Source: Eulemur rufifrons
Lineage: Eukaryota > Chordata > Mammalia > Primates > Lemuridae
Assembly (NCBI RefSeq): GCF_041146395.1
Contig: NC_090996.1
Location: 32,388,738 to 32,452,737 of the forward strand
Length of the DNA stretch: 64,000 bases
Direction: 5' to 3'
In this document: positions 55,040-64,000 of the stretch, piece by piece
Layout of the letters: the number at the start of each line of letters is the position of its first letter
How positions within the stretch are numbered: the first letter of the stretch is position 1
Translations under genes and position numbers: made by a program
Notes under the pieces: generated by a model
Database searches by the model: none
Told to the model about the DNA's origin: nothing
What the model saw: the letters and a program-made list of their open reading frames with translations, nothing else

Positions 55040-55235
55040 TTCTGCATGACGTTTACCCTCTTCTAATATCCTTTATGACTGACTGACTTATTTTTACTAT
55101 CTGTTTTTCCCCTACTAGATGCAAGCTCCATGGTGTCAGGGAGTCGTGTCTTCTCTGCTTGCTGCTATATTCCCCGTGCTTAGAACACTGCCTGGTACAC
55201 ACAACGTTGTGCGCTCAACAGACGTGTTGGATACT
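55040..55235 (+). repeat. L2 LINE 3' end
   Basis: ctactagatgcaagctccat, cgtgcttagaacactgcctg, gtgcgctcaacagacgtgtt. Confidence 0.85.
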
Positions 55236-55279
55236 AGATCAGGACCAGCCTTCATGTCCACATTAGACACCAAGTTCCC

Positions 55280-55590
55280 CCTCGCTCACTTGTTCATTCA
55301 TCTCTCTGTGTCTTTCATCTTTTCTTGCCCAGATAACTACTGCAGACCTTCTATGGGCAAAAGAGACACAGTTCCCACATTCGAGGAGTTTACAGCCCAG
55401 GGGAGAAGACATATACTTAAGCCAAGGAGGACAACAAGGCAGGGTAACTGTTAGACTGACTTCAAGATGTTTGGGGAACGCAGCAAAAAGGAGTTTTTTC
55501 TAAACTTGGGGGTCAGGGAACGTCTTCTGGAGGGAGGGGCGTCTGTGCCGAGTCCTGTCTTCATCAGAGAGAAGGAAACCCGCGCAGAGC
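55280..55590 (-). repeat. L2 LINE 3' end
   Basis: ttgttcattcatctctctgt, aagagacacagttcccacat, tcgaggagtttacagcccag, tcagggaacgtcttctggag. Faces the preceding L2 in opposite orientation. Confidence 0.85.
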
Positions 55591-55860
55591 CAATCCTACC
55601 GTGAGTTCATCCATCTTTTCTTACTTTTTGCTTCAATGTTGACATTAATGAAACCCCTCCAGCTAAGGCTTGGACTAACCAGCTGACTTCAGCAGAAGCT
55701 GACGTCTGATATTTCACTGCTCTGTGTTTACACGAAGTCAGAAATAAATCCCGGTTCACATACTGGGCCCCCACCCCCGCCCAAACTTCAAACACCCTGA
55801 TGGAAAATCTGAAGCTAGACTGAAAACAGTGGAATGTGCTTTATACCGCCTTTAGATTTA
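55591..55860. other. Nothing recognised
   Basis: No element or exon recognised. Confidence 0.4.
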
Positions 55861-55863
55861 CTT

Positions 55864-55890
55864 AAAAAAAAAAAAAAAAAAAAAAAAAAA
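55864..55890. repeat. (A)27 homopolymer
   Basis: Long A run immediately before an antisense L1 3' UTR fragment. Confidence 0.9.
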
Positions 55891-56000
55891 CAGCTTTATT
55901 AAGCCATAATCCACACACCACACACCATCCATTTAAAGTGGGCCAGTCAATGGTTTTTAAGTCTGTTCCCAGAGCTGTGGGGTCGTCATCACCATCTCGA
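55891..56000 (-). repeat. Old L1 3' UTR fragment, antisense
   Basis: cagctttattaagccataat, ccatttaaagtgggccagtc, aatggtttttaagtctgttc. Confidence 0.75.
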
Positions 56001-56145
56001 GCCCTGCGTAGCGGCATGTGATGAGGAGACGGAGGAGGGAAACCGCAAGCGCCCACACTAAGGGACAAGCACAGGTTTACCGACATACAGACAGGGTAAG
56101 GCGTGAGCCAAACAGGGGCAGGATAGGTTAGGAAAGTGTGGAACG

Positions 56146-56158
56146 TGGATGAACCAAA
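56146..56158. repeat. L1 target-site duplication, left copy
   Basis: tggatgaaccaaa, repeated exactly at 57220-57232. Confidence 0.95.
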
Positions 56159-57219
56159 GGCAATCACAGCAACAACAAAAATAAATAAATGGGACCTGCT
56201 CAAATTAAAAAGCTTCTGCACAGCCAAGAGCCACAACCATCGTGAGAGCAAACAGACAACCTACAGGAATGGGAGAAAATTTTCGCATGCTACACATCCG
56301 ATAAAGGGCTGATAACTAGAATCCATATAGAACTCAGGAAAATCGGCAAGAAAAAAATCAAACAACCCCATTAAAAAGTGGACAAAGGACATGAATTTTT
56401 CAAAAGAAGACAAATGGCCAACAAACATATGAAAAAATGCTCAACATCTCTAATCATCAGGGAAATGCAAATCAAAACCACAATGAGATATTACTTAACT
56501 CTGGTAAGAATGGACTTTATCAAAAAGTCCCAAAACAATACATGTTGGCGTGGATGCGGAGAGACAGGAACATTCATACACTGCTGGTGGGACTGCAAAC
56601 TAGTACAACCTCTGTGGAAAGCAATATGGAGATACCTCAAAGAGCTACAAGCAGAACTTCCATTTGATCCAGCAATCCCATTACTGGGCATTTACTCAAA
56701 GGAAAAAAAGACATTCAATAAAAAAAATCTGCACTAGAATGTTTATATGGGCACAATTCACAATTGCAAAGATGTGGAAACAACCCAAGTGCCCATCAAT
56801 ACATGAGTGGATTAATAAAATGTGGTCTATGTATACCACAGAGTTCTACTCAGCCACAAAAAACAATGGCAAACTAGCACCTCTTGTATTATCCTGGACA
56901 GAGCTGGAGTCCATTCTACTAAGTGAAGCAACACAAGAATGGAAAAACAAGCACCACATGTACTCACCATCAAATTGGTATTAACTGATCAACACTTATG
57001 TGCACATATTACGTAATAACATTCATCGGGTGTTGGGCAGGTGGGAGGGGGAGGAGGGGATGGGGGGATATTCACACCTAAGGGGTGCGGTGAGCACCGT
57101 CTGGGGGATGGACACACTTGTAGCTCTGACTCGGGTGGAGCAGAGGCAACAGGGTGGGGCAGAGGCAACATATGTAACAGAAACATTTGTATACCTGTAA
57201 TATGCTGAAATAAAAAAAA
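56159..57219 (+). mobile_element. 5'-truncated L1 LINE with exact 13-bp target duplication
   Basis: ORF2 end, 3' UTR and A tail of a relatively young L1: gggacctgctcaaattaaaa, gataaagggctgataactag, cagcaatcccattactgggc, aatggaaaaacaagcaccac, ttgggcaggtgggaggggg. The frame is broken by stops. The 3' UTR contains a 19-bp tandem duplication (57133-57151 and 57152-57170, one mismatch). Identical 13-bp duplications on both sides show an intact insertion. Confidence 0.98.
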
Positions 57220-57232
57220 TGGATGAACCAAA
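57220..57232. repeat. L1 target-site duplication, right copy
   Basis: tggatgaaccaaa, exact match to 56146-56158. Confidence 0.95.
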
Positions 57233-57414
57233 ATTTTTTACAGAATCTTTTTTTTTTTTTAATGACACAGCTCTTGTGCAATGACAATGCTTGCTGAAAT
57301 AAGGCACCCAGCAAAAGTAGATCCGTGTTGGATCCCAAGGAAATGACGGGAAAGGCAAGACACCTATCACTGTCAGCAAAAAGGTGGCTGAGACAAAAGG
57401 ACGGGAACAGAATC

Positions 57415-57680
57415 GGAAAGAGAATCTGAAAGAAGATGGGATGAAAGAGAGAGAGAGGGGGAAAGAGAAAGAGAGCAAGAGAGGGAGAGATCAGAACAGG
57501 GAGAGAGGGGGAAGGAGAGCAGGAGAGAGAGAGAGACTGAGAAAGAGGTAGGAAGACACATTCAGACACGCAGACAGATGGAGAGAAAGGCAGAGACACA
57601 GAGAGACAGACACGGGCAGATGGAGAGAGGGGAGGGGCCAGAGAGAGACAGGGACAGATGATCAGAGAGACACTGGCACA
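57415..57680. repeat. GA-rich purine tract
   Basis: Long run of GA, GAGGG and ACAGAGA units. The complement gives Ser/Leu/Pro-rich pseudo-frames. Such polypurine strands can form triplex (H-DNA). Confidence 0.9.
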
Positions 57681-57689
57681 GTAAGATGC

Positions 57690-58715
57690 AGAGTGTGCTC
57701 AACAGACACATTAAGAAAGATAAAAAGGCCTCCCTGCCTTCTTCTTGAGCTCTTTGCAGAGGGTTCAAATGTCGCCACCCCCATTCCAGGCCCCAGGAGA
57801 TGGGTGGCAGGAAGGGGTGTGGGGGAGGTGGAGGAGCAGAGCTGGGACAAGCAGCTGCCCCGTATGGCTGTGGGGGGCTGCGTCACATCCCCCCACGCCC
57901 AGTGCTGCTCTGGGGCACTTCCAGGGGAGTGGAGGGGCTCAAAGGAAGGTCCCTGTGGACAGTGACACAAGGGAGGCAGCCCCGAATTCTGAAGCTCCGT
58001 GCCCCAAATGTCCCAAGACACAGGGACCGGTGGATCCAGGATGCTGGGCTCACTCCATCCCTGCACAGAACGGTGGGGGTGCTGGGTGGCCAGGCTTGCG
58101 GCAAAGGAGGGAACAGCGGCCCTAGTGACCTACCATCCTCATCATCGCTGGTGATCACAGGCAAGGAACGAGATCACGGACGTCCAAATCCCCCTGCGAA
58201 CTCTAAGGCCAGTGTGCCACTGCCCTTGTTCCCTGTGCACACGGAAAGATCAGCAGCAGTGGACCCAGAGCGCACACGCGTGCCCACGCCACTGTGGCAC
58301 CTGGATAAAACGCCAGTGCACATGGCTCCTCGAGCCAGGTCTGCGCGTGTCCCCATTACACGGACCACAAAGTCCTCTGGGACTCTGTCGGGTAACAGAC
58401 ATCGAGGGGCTCAGGCATCAGCACAGGAGGGGGCCGAGGGGGCCCCAGGATGGAATGAAGGAGGTGCAGGGAGCGAGGCGTCCTCAGCAGCCTCGGGGGG
58501 AGAGAGAAGAGGCGTCTCTGACACGGAGGCCGTCGGGCACTCTCGCGGTCTGGCAGGAGGGAGCCGGGATGGGATGGAGAAGAAAGGACCAAACAGCCCT
58601 CTGCTTCGTTCTGCAGTTTCAGGACTGACATCGCTGTGGGCACCACGAACCACACAGAGGCTTGAAGACGTCTCCCCAATGCCCATGGCCACCCCGGACC
58701 CCTTCCTTTAGTTAA
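57690..58715 (+). other. GC-rich unique DNA with a 303-codon open frame of doubtful coding status
   Basis: An ATG-started frame runs 57800-58711 (303 codons) with G at position +4 and a purine at -3. The product would be Gly/Ser/Arg/Pro-rich and low in hydrophobic residues, with no domain, signal peptide or membrane segment that I recognise. The antisense strand and the other sense frame are also open over long parts, which is typical of GC-rich noncoding DNA. I see no promoter, splice signal or polyadenylation signal. Most likely not a gene. Confidence 0.2.
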
Positions 58716-58954
58716 GCTGAGATAAGGATGCTGTCAAAAGAGTCCCATAGTATTTCCTAGCTGGGGCCAGTATCTCTGTGACCACAGAAGCATCAAGCAT
58801 GGAAACCCAAGAACTAAGAGAAACGGGTCAAACCCTCTAACTGCAGGAATCGTCCCCCCCCTCCTCCCACATGGCCCTCACATGCTTCTCCCACGTGTGT
58901 CTTCCTTGGTGAGGTTTTCTTTTCTCTCTCCTCATTCTTTGTGGTGAGTCTAGC

Positions 58955-59110
58955 TGAGCCAACTTTAACTGTACATCTACCACGTGCCAGGTCCTGTGCT
59001 AAGCCCGGGGTTACAGAGAACATTACGTCAACCTTGCCTTGGATGAGCTCACTGTCCAGGGCAGAAGCTCGGCCACGAAGTCATCTCAGAGGTACCCAGA
59101 TGCAACTCGG
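58955..59110 (-). repeat. L2 LINE 3' end
   Basis: catctaccacgtgccaggtc, ctgtgctaagcccggggtta, tggatgagctcactgtccag. Confidence 0.8.
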
Positions 59111-59475
59111 ATGCCTGGCACCAAAGAGGAAAGTGTCAGCCAGATGCACCCGGAGTCATTACCCAGGCTCTGAGTTCAAGGGACTTAAGCACGATGACCG
59201 ACCGAGCTGCAGATCAAAGCGGACGCCACCTCGTTCCCCACCGAGGGTGTCCTTGGTAAAGGAAACGCTCCACCAGGCTCAGTGGAATCAGATTTCAGAG
59301 CGGATTAAAGCACATGCTCTTTCATTCGACAAGACACCTGCCCAGTGCCCGGGCAGCAAGGAGAAGTGCATTAAACCAGGCAGGGGTAGGAAGGAGCAGT
59401 TTCTTCCGGCTACAAACAGCCCCGGGAAGTGCGTAGGGAAGGACTAGGCCATCCGCATGGACACGTCGGGAGGGA
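59111..59475. other. Unique DNA, nothing recognised
   Basis: A 168-codon frame (58941-59447) starts inside the L2 and has no domain. Confidence 0.45.
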
Positions 59476-59479
59476 AGGA

Positions 59480-59590
59480 TAAGAACTGGGAAGATGGGGA
59501 GAGAGGACAGAAGAGACAGGGAGGGGACAGGGAGAGAGAAGGGAGCGGAAGGAGGAAGAAAGAAGGCAGGAGGGAGAGAAGGGCACGTGG
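59480..59590. repeat. Purine-rich low-complexity tract
   Basis: GGA/GAA/GACA-rich run. Confidence 0.85.
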
Positions 59591-59959
59591 GAGCCGTCTC
59601 TGCCAGTGGACAGGAGTAACATCAGGAGGCACTTTGGGCTCTAAGTGACCCTGCCAGGTTCCTGCATTTTCTGGGCACTAAAGCCTGAGTTTGTCCAGCT
59701 GACCTGGCCAAGGGCAGGTAAACTCTAGGCACGATGCCCACCACCTGCCATTCCGTCGAAGGCATGCTGCCTGGGAGGGCATTCCAAGGCAGCGGACAGG
59801 GTGCACCCGCTCACACGTTGGGGTGCATCTCCAGGTACCTGCTGATGCCAGCGGCTAAGATGAGCTGCTTCCCCTGTGGGCTTTCTTCACCCAAATTCCA
59901 GAGTTGGGGGGCTCTTTGTGGAGGTCAGCAGTGCTCAGAGCATCTGTATGTTCCTACAC
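59591..59959. other. Unique DNA, nothing recognised
   Basis: No repeat or exon recognised. Confidence 0.45.
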
Positions 59960-60112
59960 GCCGAAGTGGAAGGGGATCAACTCTGTGAGCCTCCAATTTA
60001 TTCTTCAAATCTAATTTCCTGGTCGGTGATATCTCCGGGCCAAACAATGACTACGGAATGCCACACAGCCTGTTTCAGTCCCAAAGGGGGACTTTTTTGT
60101 TCATTCATTTTC
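59960..60112. promoter_or_regulatory. Candidate conserved noncoding block
   Basis: Repeat-free: ccaatttattcttcaaatct, tcggtgatatctccgggcca. Inference. Confidence 0.3.
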
Positions 60113-60114
60113 AA

Positions 60115-60370
60115 AGTCAGGGTTATTGAATTATAACTTGCATACAGTTTTGAGTTTTGACAAATGTATACAGCACATAATAACCATCACAACCAAAACA
60201 TGGGATGCTCATCCCCAAAGGCAACCCCCATCCCCTGCCGAGCCAACTCTGCCAGTACTAACCACAGGCAGACACTCCCCTCCATCGGGGAGAACGGTAC
60301 AATGGTTTACTTTCCTTTTTGGGTCTTTACGCTCGTCCAGGATTAATGATGACATTGCCAGAGACTTTTG
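60115..60370 (-). repeat. Old L1 3' UTR fragment, antisense
   Basis: gttattgaattataacttgc, gagttttgacaaatgtatac, ataataaccatcacaaccaa; the right edge is uncertain. Confidence 0.75.
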
Positions 60371-60374
60371 TCAC

Positions 60375-60500
60375 TACTGTACCCAGGAGGGCAGAGAACA
60401 AGCCTGGCTTTGTCCCCTGCTGTCCCCGCAGGACCCAGCAGAACCTCTGATGCTTAAGTGACTTGTAGTAAATAGTTGTTAAATAAACAGATGAGAAATG
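60375..60500 (+). repeat. L2 LINE 3' terminus, diverged
   Basis: ggagggcagagaacaagcct, gtaaatagttgttaaataaa. Confidence 0.55.
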
Positions 60501-60564
60501 TATAGACTTGATCTTAGATTCACTTAAAGATTAGACAAAGTAGCCATTTGTCACCAAAAAGGAC

Positions 60565-60585
60565 TTTTTTTTTTTTTTTTTTTTT
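60565..60585. repeat. (T)21 homopolymer
   Basis: Followed by an antisense MIR, not by an Alu. Confidence 0.9.
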
Positions 60586-60591
60586 CCAATT

Positions 60592-60712
60592 TACCAGGGC
60601 AGAAACTGAGGCTCAGAAAGGCCAAGGTCATACACGATTACAATTCCAACCACTGTCCGTCTGACCCCAAACCCATCCAGGCCTTTTGCCTCTGCCTCGC
60701 TGCCCTCTCTCA
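60592..60712 (-). repeat. MIR SINE
   Basis: gcagaaactgaggctcagaa, aggccaaggtcatacacgat. Confidence 0.85.
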
Positions 60713-60869
60713 TTTCTGCAAATTCCGGCAAGTGCCCTACAGCCAGCGGGCTCCTGTCCGCGGCTTCCGTCTCCTGGAAAGACGGTCACATCACCAACAA
60801 GCCTTCTGGCCTCTGAGCTGCTTTGAGCCTTCTGGGCTGAGACTCTTCCGTCCGGCAGTCATTGTTAGT

Positions 60870-61200
60870 TTCTGTAATTTTAATGAAGAAGGGCCGCCCC
60901 CGCCTTGGATCCCGGTCTTTAAACTCTTGAATTTTAATAACCAACTCCACTGATGATTTACAGATTTCAAGGCAGGAATTAGCAGAAAATTCCGTATTTC
61001 ATAGATGCTGAATTGGACCATTATCTCCATGCAGCAGGTGCCAATTTCCTATCGAATGGTGAAATGCCGTAATTATCTGTAGGATTCCATTCAAATTCTC
61101 AGAGTAGATAAATAACCAATGGGAATATCATTTATTCATTAGAACAGGAAGAAAAGAGGAAATATTACCCTGTTCATGGCTGCAATGAGGGTGCCTTGCC
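60870..61200. promoter_or_regulatory. Candidate conserved noncoding block containing duplication copy 1
   Basis: Repeat-free AT-rich stretch: gtaattttaatgaagaaggg, cttgaattttaataaccaac, then the 205-bp unit repeated at 62107. The unit includes taattatctgtaggattcc and ataaccaatgggaatatc (with an inverted-CCAAT-box word, CCAAT). Regulatory role inferred. Confidence 0.4.
60994..61198 (+). repeat. 205-bp duplicated unit, copy 1
   Basis: Aligns without gaps to 62107-62310, with about 25 mismatches by hand count (about 88% identity). It does not match any interspersed repeat I know. Confidence 0.9.
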
Positions 61201-61650
61201 AGGGAATGCTCCGCTCACCAACGCAATGTGGAAGATTCTAGATTCATTAAGCTTTAGGGTCAGCAGGAGAGAGGAACTTCCATTAAACATCTGAACAGGT
61301 GAGACAGTGGGGCGACTGATCCAGAGGCTAACTGAGATGTGGGGATGCCCTCTTATTCTTCTTGCAGTGGATATTAAGATGCATATTAGAAACCACTGGA
61401 AAGCCACCTGAGACTTCATGCTTCCCATTGCATGTCCCCCCTGTGTGACCGACAGCCCAGCGCTCCTCTCCCTGCCCACGTTTCTTCTTGCTTTTGCCGG
61501 CACGAAAGCCCTGTGGACACACGGGGCATCTCTGCCTTCATAGCTCTCCCTGCTTCACTTGAATAGATGTCTCTGATGAGACAGATTATGCAGTTCGTCC
61601 CCACACTCCTGAGCTTCATATGCTGTCCCCAGAGGCAGGGGAGCCTTCGA
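61200..61650. other. Unique DNA, nothing recognised
   Basis: No repeat or exon recognised. Confidence 0.45.
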
Positions 61651-61654
61651 CCTC

Positions 61655-61846
61655 TTTACTCCAGACTCAGACAGCTGAGGTTCAAATCGTGGCCCTTCCT
61701 ATGCATCTGGGTCTGTTTGCTCCTCTGTGAAATGGGGATGACCACGGTACCATGGTCTAAGGCTGTGTGAGAGCTGAGATTCTGCAGATAAGGGTTTAGC
61801 ACAGTATCTGGCGAGGAGTGCTTAGTAAACGTTAGCTGATCAATAC
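61655..61846 (+). repeat. MIR SINE
   Basis: ctcagacagctgaggttcaa, tgctcctctgtgaaatgggg, cagtatctggcgaggagtgc, ttagtaaacgttagctgatc. Confidence 0.9.
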
Positions 61847-62106
61847 GGTGGTGGTGGTGATGCTGATGGTGGTGGTAGGAATGGTGGTGATGCTGATGGT
61901 GGTGGTGGTAGGAACGGTGATGATGATGCTGATGGTGGTGGTAGGAATGGTGGTGGTGGTGGTGGTAGGAATGGTGATGATGATGCTGCTGATGGTGGTG
62001 GTGGTGGTCTAGGAATGGTGGTGATGATGGTGGTGGTGGTGGTCTAGGAATGGTGGTGATGATGATGGCGGTGATGATGATGGTGGTGGCAGTGGTGGGG
62101 ATGGTG
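61847..62106. repeat. TGG/TGA minisatellite
   Basis: About 260 bp of TGG and TGA triplets arranged in longer units marked by a recurring taggaatgg word (about six times) and gatgctgatgg words. It begins exactly at the MIR 3' end and stops exactly at duplication copy 2. The G-rich strand (GGT repeats) could form G-quadruplexes. Confidence 0.95.
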
Positions 62107-62310
62107 GTATCTCACAGATGCTGAATTGGACTATTACCTCCATATAGCAGGTGCCAATTTCCTATCAAATGGTGAATTGCCATAATTATCTTCAGGAGTC
62201 CATCCAAATTCTAAAAGTAGATAGATAAGCAATGGGAATATCATTTACTCATTAGAGTATGAAGAAAAGAGGAAATACTATCCTGTTCATGGCTGCAATG
62301 AAGTTGCCTT
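62107..62310 (+). repeat. 205-bp duplicated unit, copy 2
   Basis: Begins at gtatctcacagatgctgaat and ends near gaagttgcctt. Same orientation as copy 1, about 0.9 kb away. The flanking sequences are unrelated to those of copy 1. Confidence 0.9.
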
Positions 62311-62985
62311 CTCCCCCACAAGGAGGAAAACAGCTACACCTGTTGGTCAAGTTCCAGACACGGACAGGATCGCAGACCTATCCACAGTTCCAGTGTGCGC
62401 AGCCAGAGGTGTCCAGTGGCATCCAGCTCCCTGTCCACCATGGACCCGCTCAGGAGACAGGGCTGGCCGGAGCCACTCTGGCTCACAGGCAAATACTCCC
62501 TCCATCTACCCGCCTTTCTGGATCCTTTTCCTCAGGCGTGGGGGTGGGGTGTGGCCTTTTGCACTAAATTCCTAAGGATCGAGTCTGGACGTGTGAAGGC
62601 AAAAAGCAGAAAAAGCCTCTTGGTCAGCTTGTCTTCAAGGCCACGCAGGCCCGTCTAGTTGTGACAGGCACTGTGAACTGGCCAGAGCAGTGACCATTGT
62701 AACCTCCTTTCAGTGTTCCTTCCTCTGCTGCCAAGGCCAGAACCCAAACATGAAATTCCCCAGACACATTCGCAAGTAAACTCTGCGTGCAATTTAGGTC
62801 TTCCGATCAGATGCACCACGTGATACCCAGATTGGAAATGAGTTGAGTCTGGATGAAGACAGGACATGAGGCACCCGCTTTGCAGGCGTGGACTGGGACA
62901 AGAGCACAGTGGCCCTGCCACGGCAGCTGCTGGACACGCTGGCCTTCTGCCGGGAAGAGGAGTAGCTTTCCTCACCATGTCAGCA
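62311..62985. other. Unique DNA, nothing recognised
   Basis: No repeat or exon recognised. Confidence 0.45.
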
Positions 62986-62989
62986 GCAC

Positions 62990-63160
62990 GCGGCTCCTGG
63001 GGCTGAGATCTGCTCCCTCAGGATAGCCAAGGGTCTGGCACTTCTCCTTCCCATTGTAAGTCCCTACAACCTTGTCACTCATTCATGCTAACACTGGGAT
63101 AAACCAGCTAGGGTGGTACCTGTTGTCTGTCACTGAACCCTAATTGATACATGACCGGAA
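62990..63160. repeat. Possible ancient LTR-like 3' fragment
   Basis: tgtcactgaaccctaattga and tacatgacc resemble the end of an old interspersed repeat. Weak. Confidence 0.3.
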
Positions 63161-63590
63161 AAATAAAAATGTCCTTCACGTGGCCCAACAAATTTCCTGA
63201 GTTTGTGGCTAATGTATTCCTCACTTGAGACCCTAAGCAGAAGAGATATAGGTAAGCTAAGATGCAGATGATCTTGGGGTCCCTGGACAAACATTATTAA
63301 TATAGCTTTTTGTGGGATATAGCAGGTCTCAGTTCCCACGTGCCTGTCTGAGAGCCTCCACGCTGAGTGTGATTTTAAAGTTTATATCCCCTAAAAGCAA
63401 GCCATCGACCCACCAGATGCCCAATCACAGAATCCTAATCCATTTCTGGGCTGGAACAAAACCTAGCTGTGCTGGACTCACTGAGGAATTGCAAAGAGAG
63501 TTCCAATTCTGCAGCCTTCAAGAGAAACTTCAGACTTGCTCACGATTTTGCTCCCAGCTCTGATTAAGAAGTTAAGCTCCAGGTGTGATG
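63161..63590. other. Nothing recognised
   Basis: No repeat or exon recognised. Confidence 0.4.
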
Positions 63591-63594
63591 CATC

Positions 63595-63745
63595 TCTATG
63601 CTCCTATCCCCATTTGACAGAGGACAAATTGAAGCTTAGAAAGCCTAAGTCACTTGCCCAAGGACACACGGCTGGTAGGAGACGGAATTAGGTCTTGCCA
63701 ATCTCCAAAGCCTATGCTCGGTTGTCCCAGCCTTTGGTGACAGCA
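63595..63745 (-). repeat. MIR SINE
   Basis: atccccatttgacagaggac, aagtcacttgcccaaggaca, cacacggctggtaggagac, caaagcctatgctcggttgt. Confidence 0.95.
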
Positions 63746-64000
63746 AGCATTCAAGACATGTTGGTGCCTCCCTGGCCCTGTTGCCCCACAGGTGGGCCCT
63801 GGAAGTACTAGGATGGCTTCAGAGTTCTCACCTGTCAGGGGAGGCATTTGACAGGAGCCAGGGCTAGGCAGGTAAAGGTCAACCTGTCCTTGGTTGTCAC
63901 TATCCGTTGAAGGGGAGAGGTGATACTGTGTTTGGGTACCCACGGGGAGAGCTTTTGACAGGTACAGAATTTGGCCTGGATGGGCAGACTTACGGGGGAT
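63746..64000. other. Unique DNA, nothing recognised
   Basis: No repeat or exon recognised before the window ends. Confidence 0.45.

Noticed and set aside
56378..56984. 119- and 106-codon frames in the younger L1
   Set aside because: Remnants of the end of L1 ORF2 in a 5'-truncated copy; not a gene.
57078..57599. 173-codon Ser/Leu/Pro-rich antisense frame
   Set aside because: Complement of the GA-rich tract and the L1 3' UTR; low complexity only.
60565..60585. Poly-T as the tail of an antisense Alu
   Set aside because: The sequence that follows is an antisense MIR, not an Alu. The same test failed for the T runs at 18875 and 42977.

Overview
The window reads as nuclear DNA of a strepsirrhine primate (lemur or loris/galago lineage). 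The evidence is one full-length Alu at 40777-41075. Its right arm carries the strepsirrhine-type wording (gttgctgtgagctaggctga, then cgccacggcactct) in place of the monkey/ape form. Three L1 3' ends of a prosimian-like type, primate-era Tigger elements and a dense layer of old mammalian repeats (MIR, L2, MaLR-type LTRs, old L1) support this. Species and chromosome cannot be read from the sequence.

I find no protein-coding gene, coding exon, tRNA or rRNA. All open frames are short, unrecognised or fall inside repeats. The longest (303 codons, 57800-58711) lies in GC-rich unique DNA and resembles nothing I know. The window is best read as intergenic DNA, or possibly the inside of a very long intron.

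Layout. 1-4 kb: unique DNA, MIR, an old L1 in inverted arrangement, a hAT fragment. 4.2-6 kb: a MaLR-type LTR split by a 1.4-kb L1. 7-10.6 kb: an L2, then repeat-free AT-rich blocks flanking a short CpG-dense cluster. 11-20 kb: two Tigger elements, many MIR/L2 pieces and a TA/CA palindrome. 20-28 kb: nested old repeats, a 260-bp pentanucleotide array, a CG/CA alternating tract, LTRs. 28-37 kb: MIR, L2, L1 and hAT fragments, two LTRs. 37-44 kb: repeat-free AT-rich blocks, the Alu, a long antisense L1. 44-53 kb: MIR/L2, a hAT element and the strongest conserved-looking block (52790-53260). 53-57.2 kb: old repeats and an L1 with an exact 13-bp target duplication. 57.4-60 kb: purine tracts and GC-rich unique DNA. 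60.8-62.3 kb: a 205-bp duplication flanking a MIR and a TGG/TGA minisatellite.

Several repeat-free, AT-rich stretches rich in TAAT/ATTA cores look like conserved noncoding elements, as found around developmental regulator genes. That is inferred from composition and texture; I could not run an alignment. No new gene system is visible. The items most worth checking are the 205-bp duplication, the CpG cluster between AT-rich blocks, the 52.8-53.3 kb block, and the pair of RFX-like sites at 46.2-46.5 kb. Repeat family names rest on recognising consensus wording by eye; edges are good to about 10-30 bp unless a terminus or target duplication is stated.
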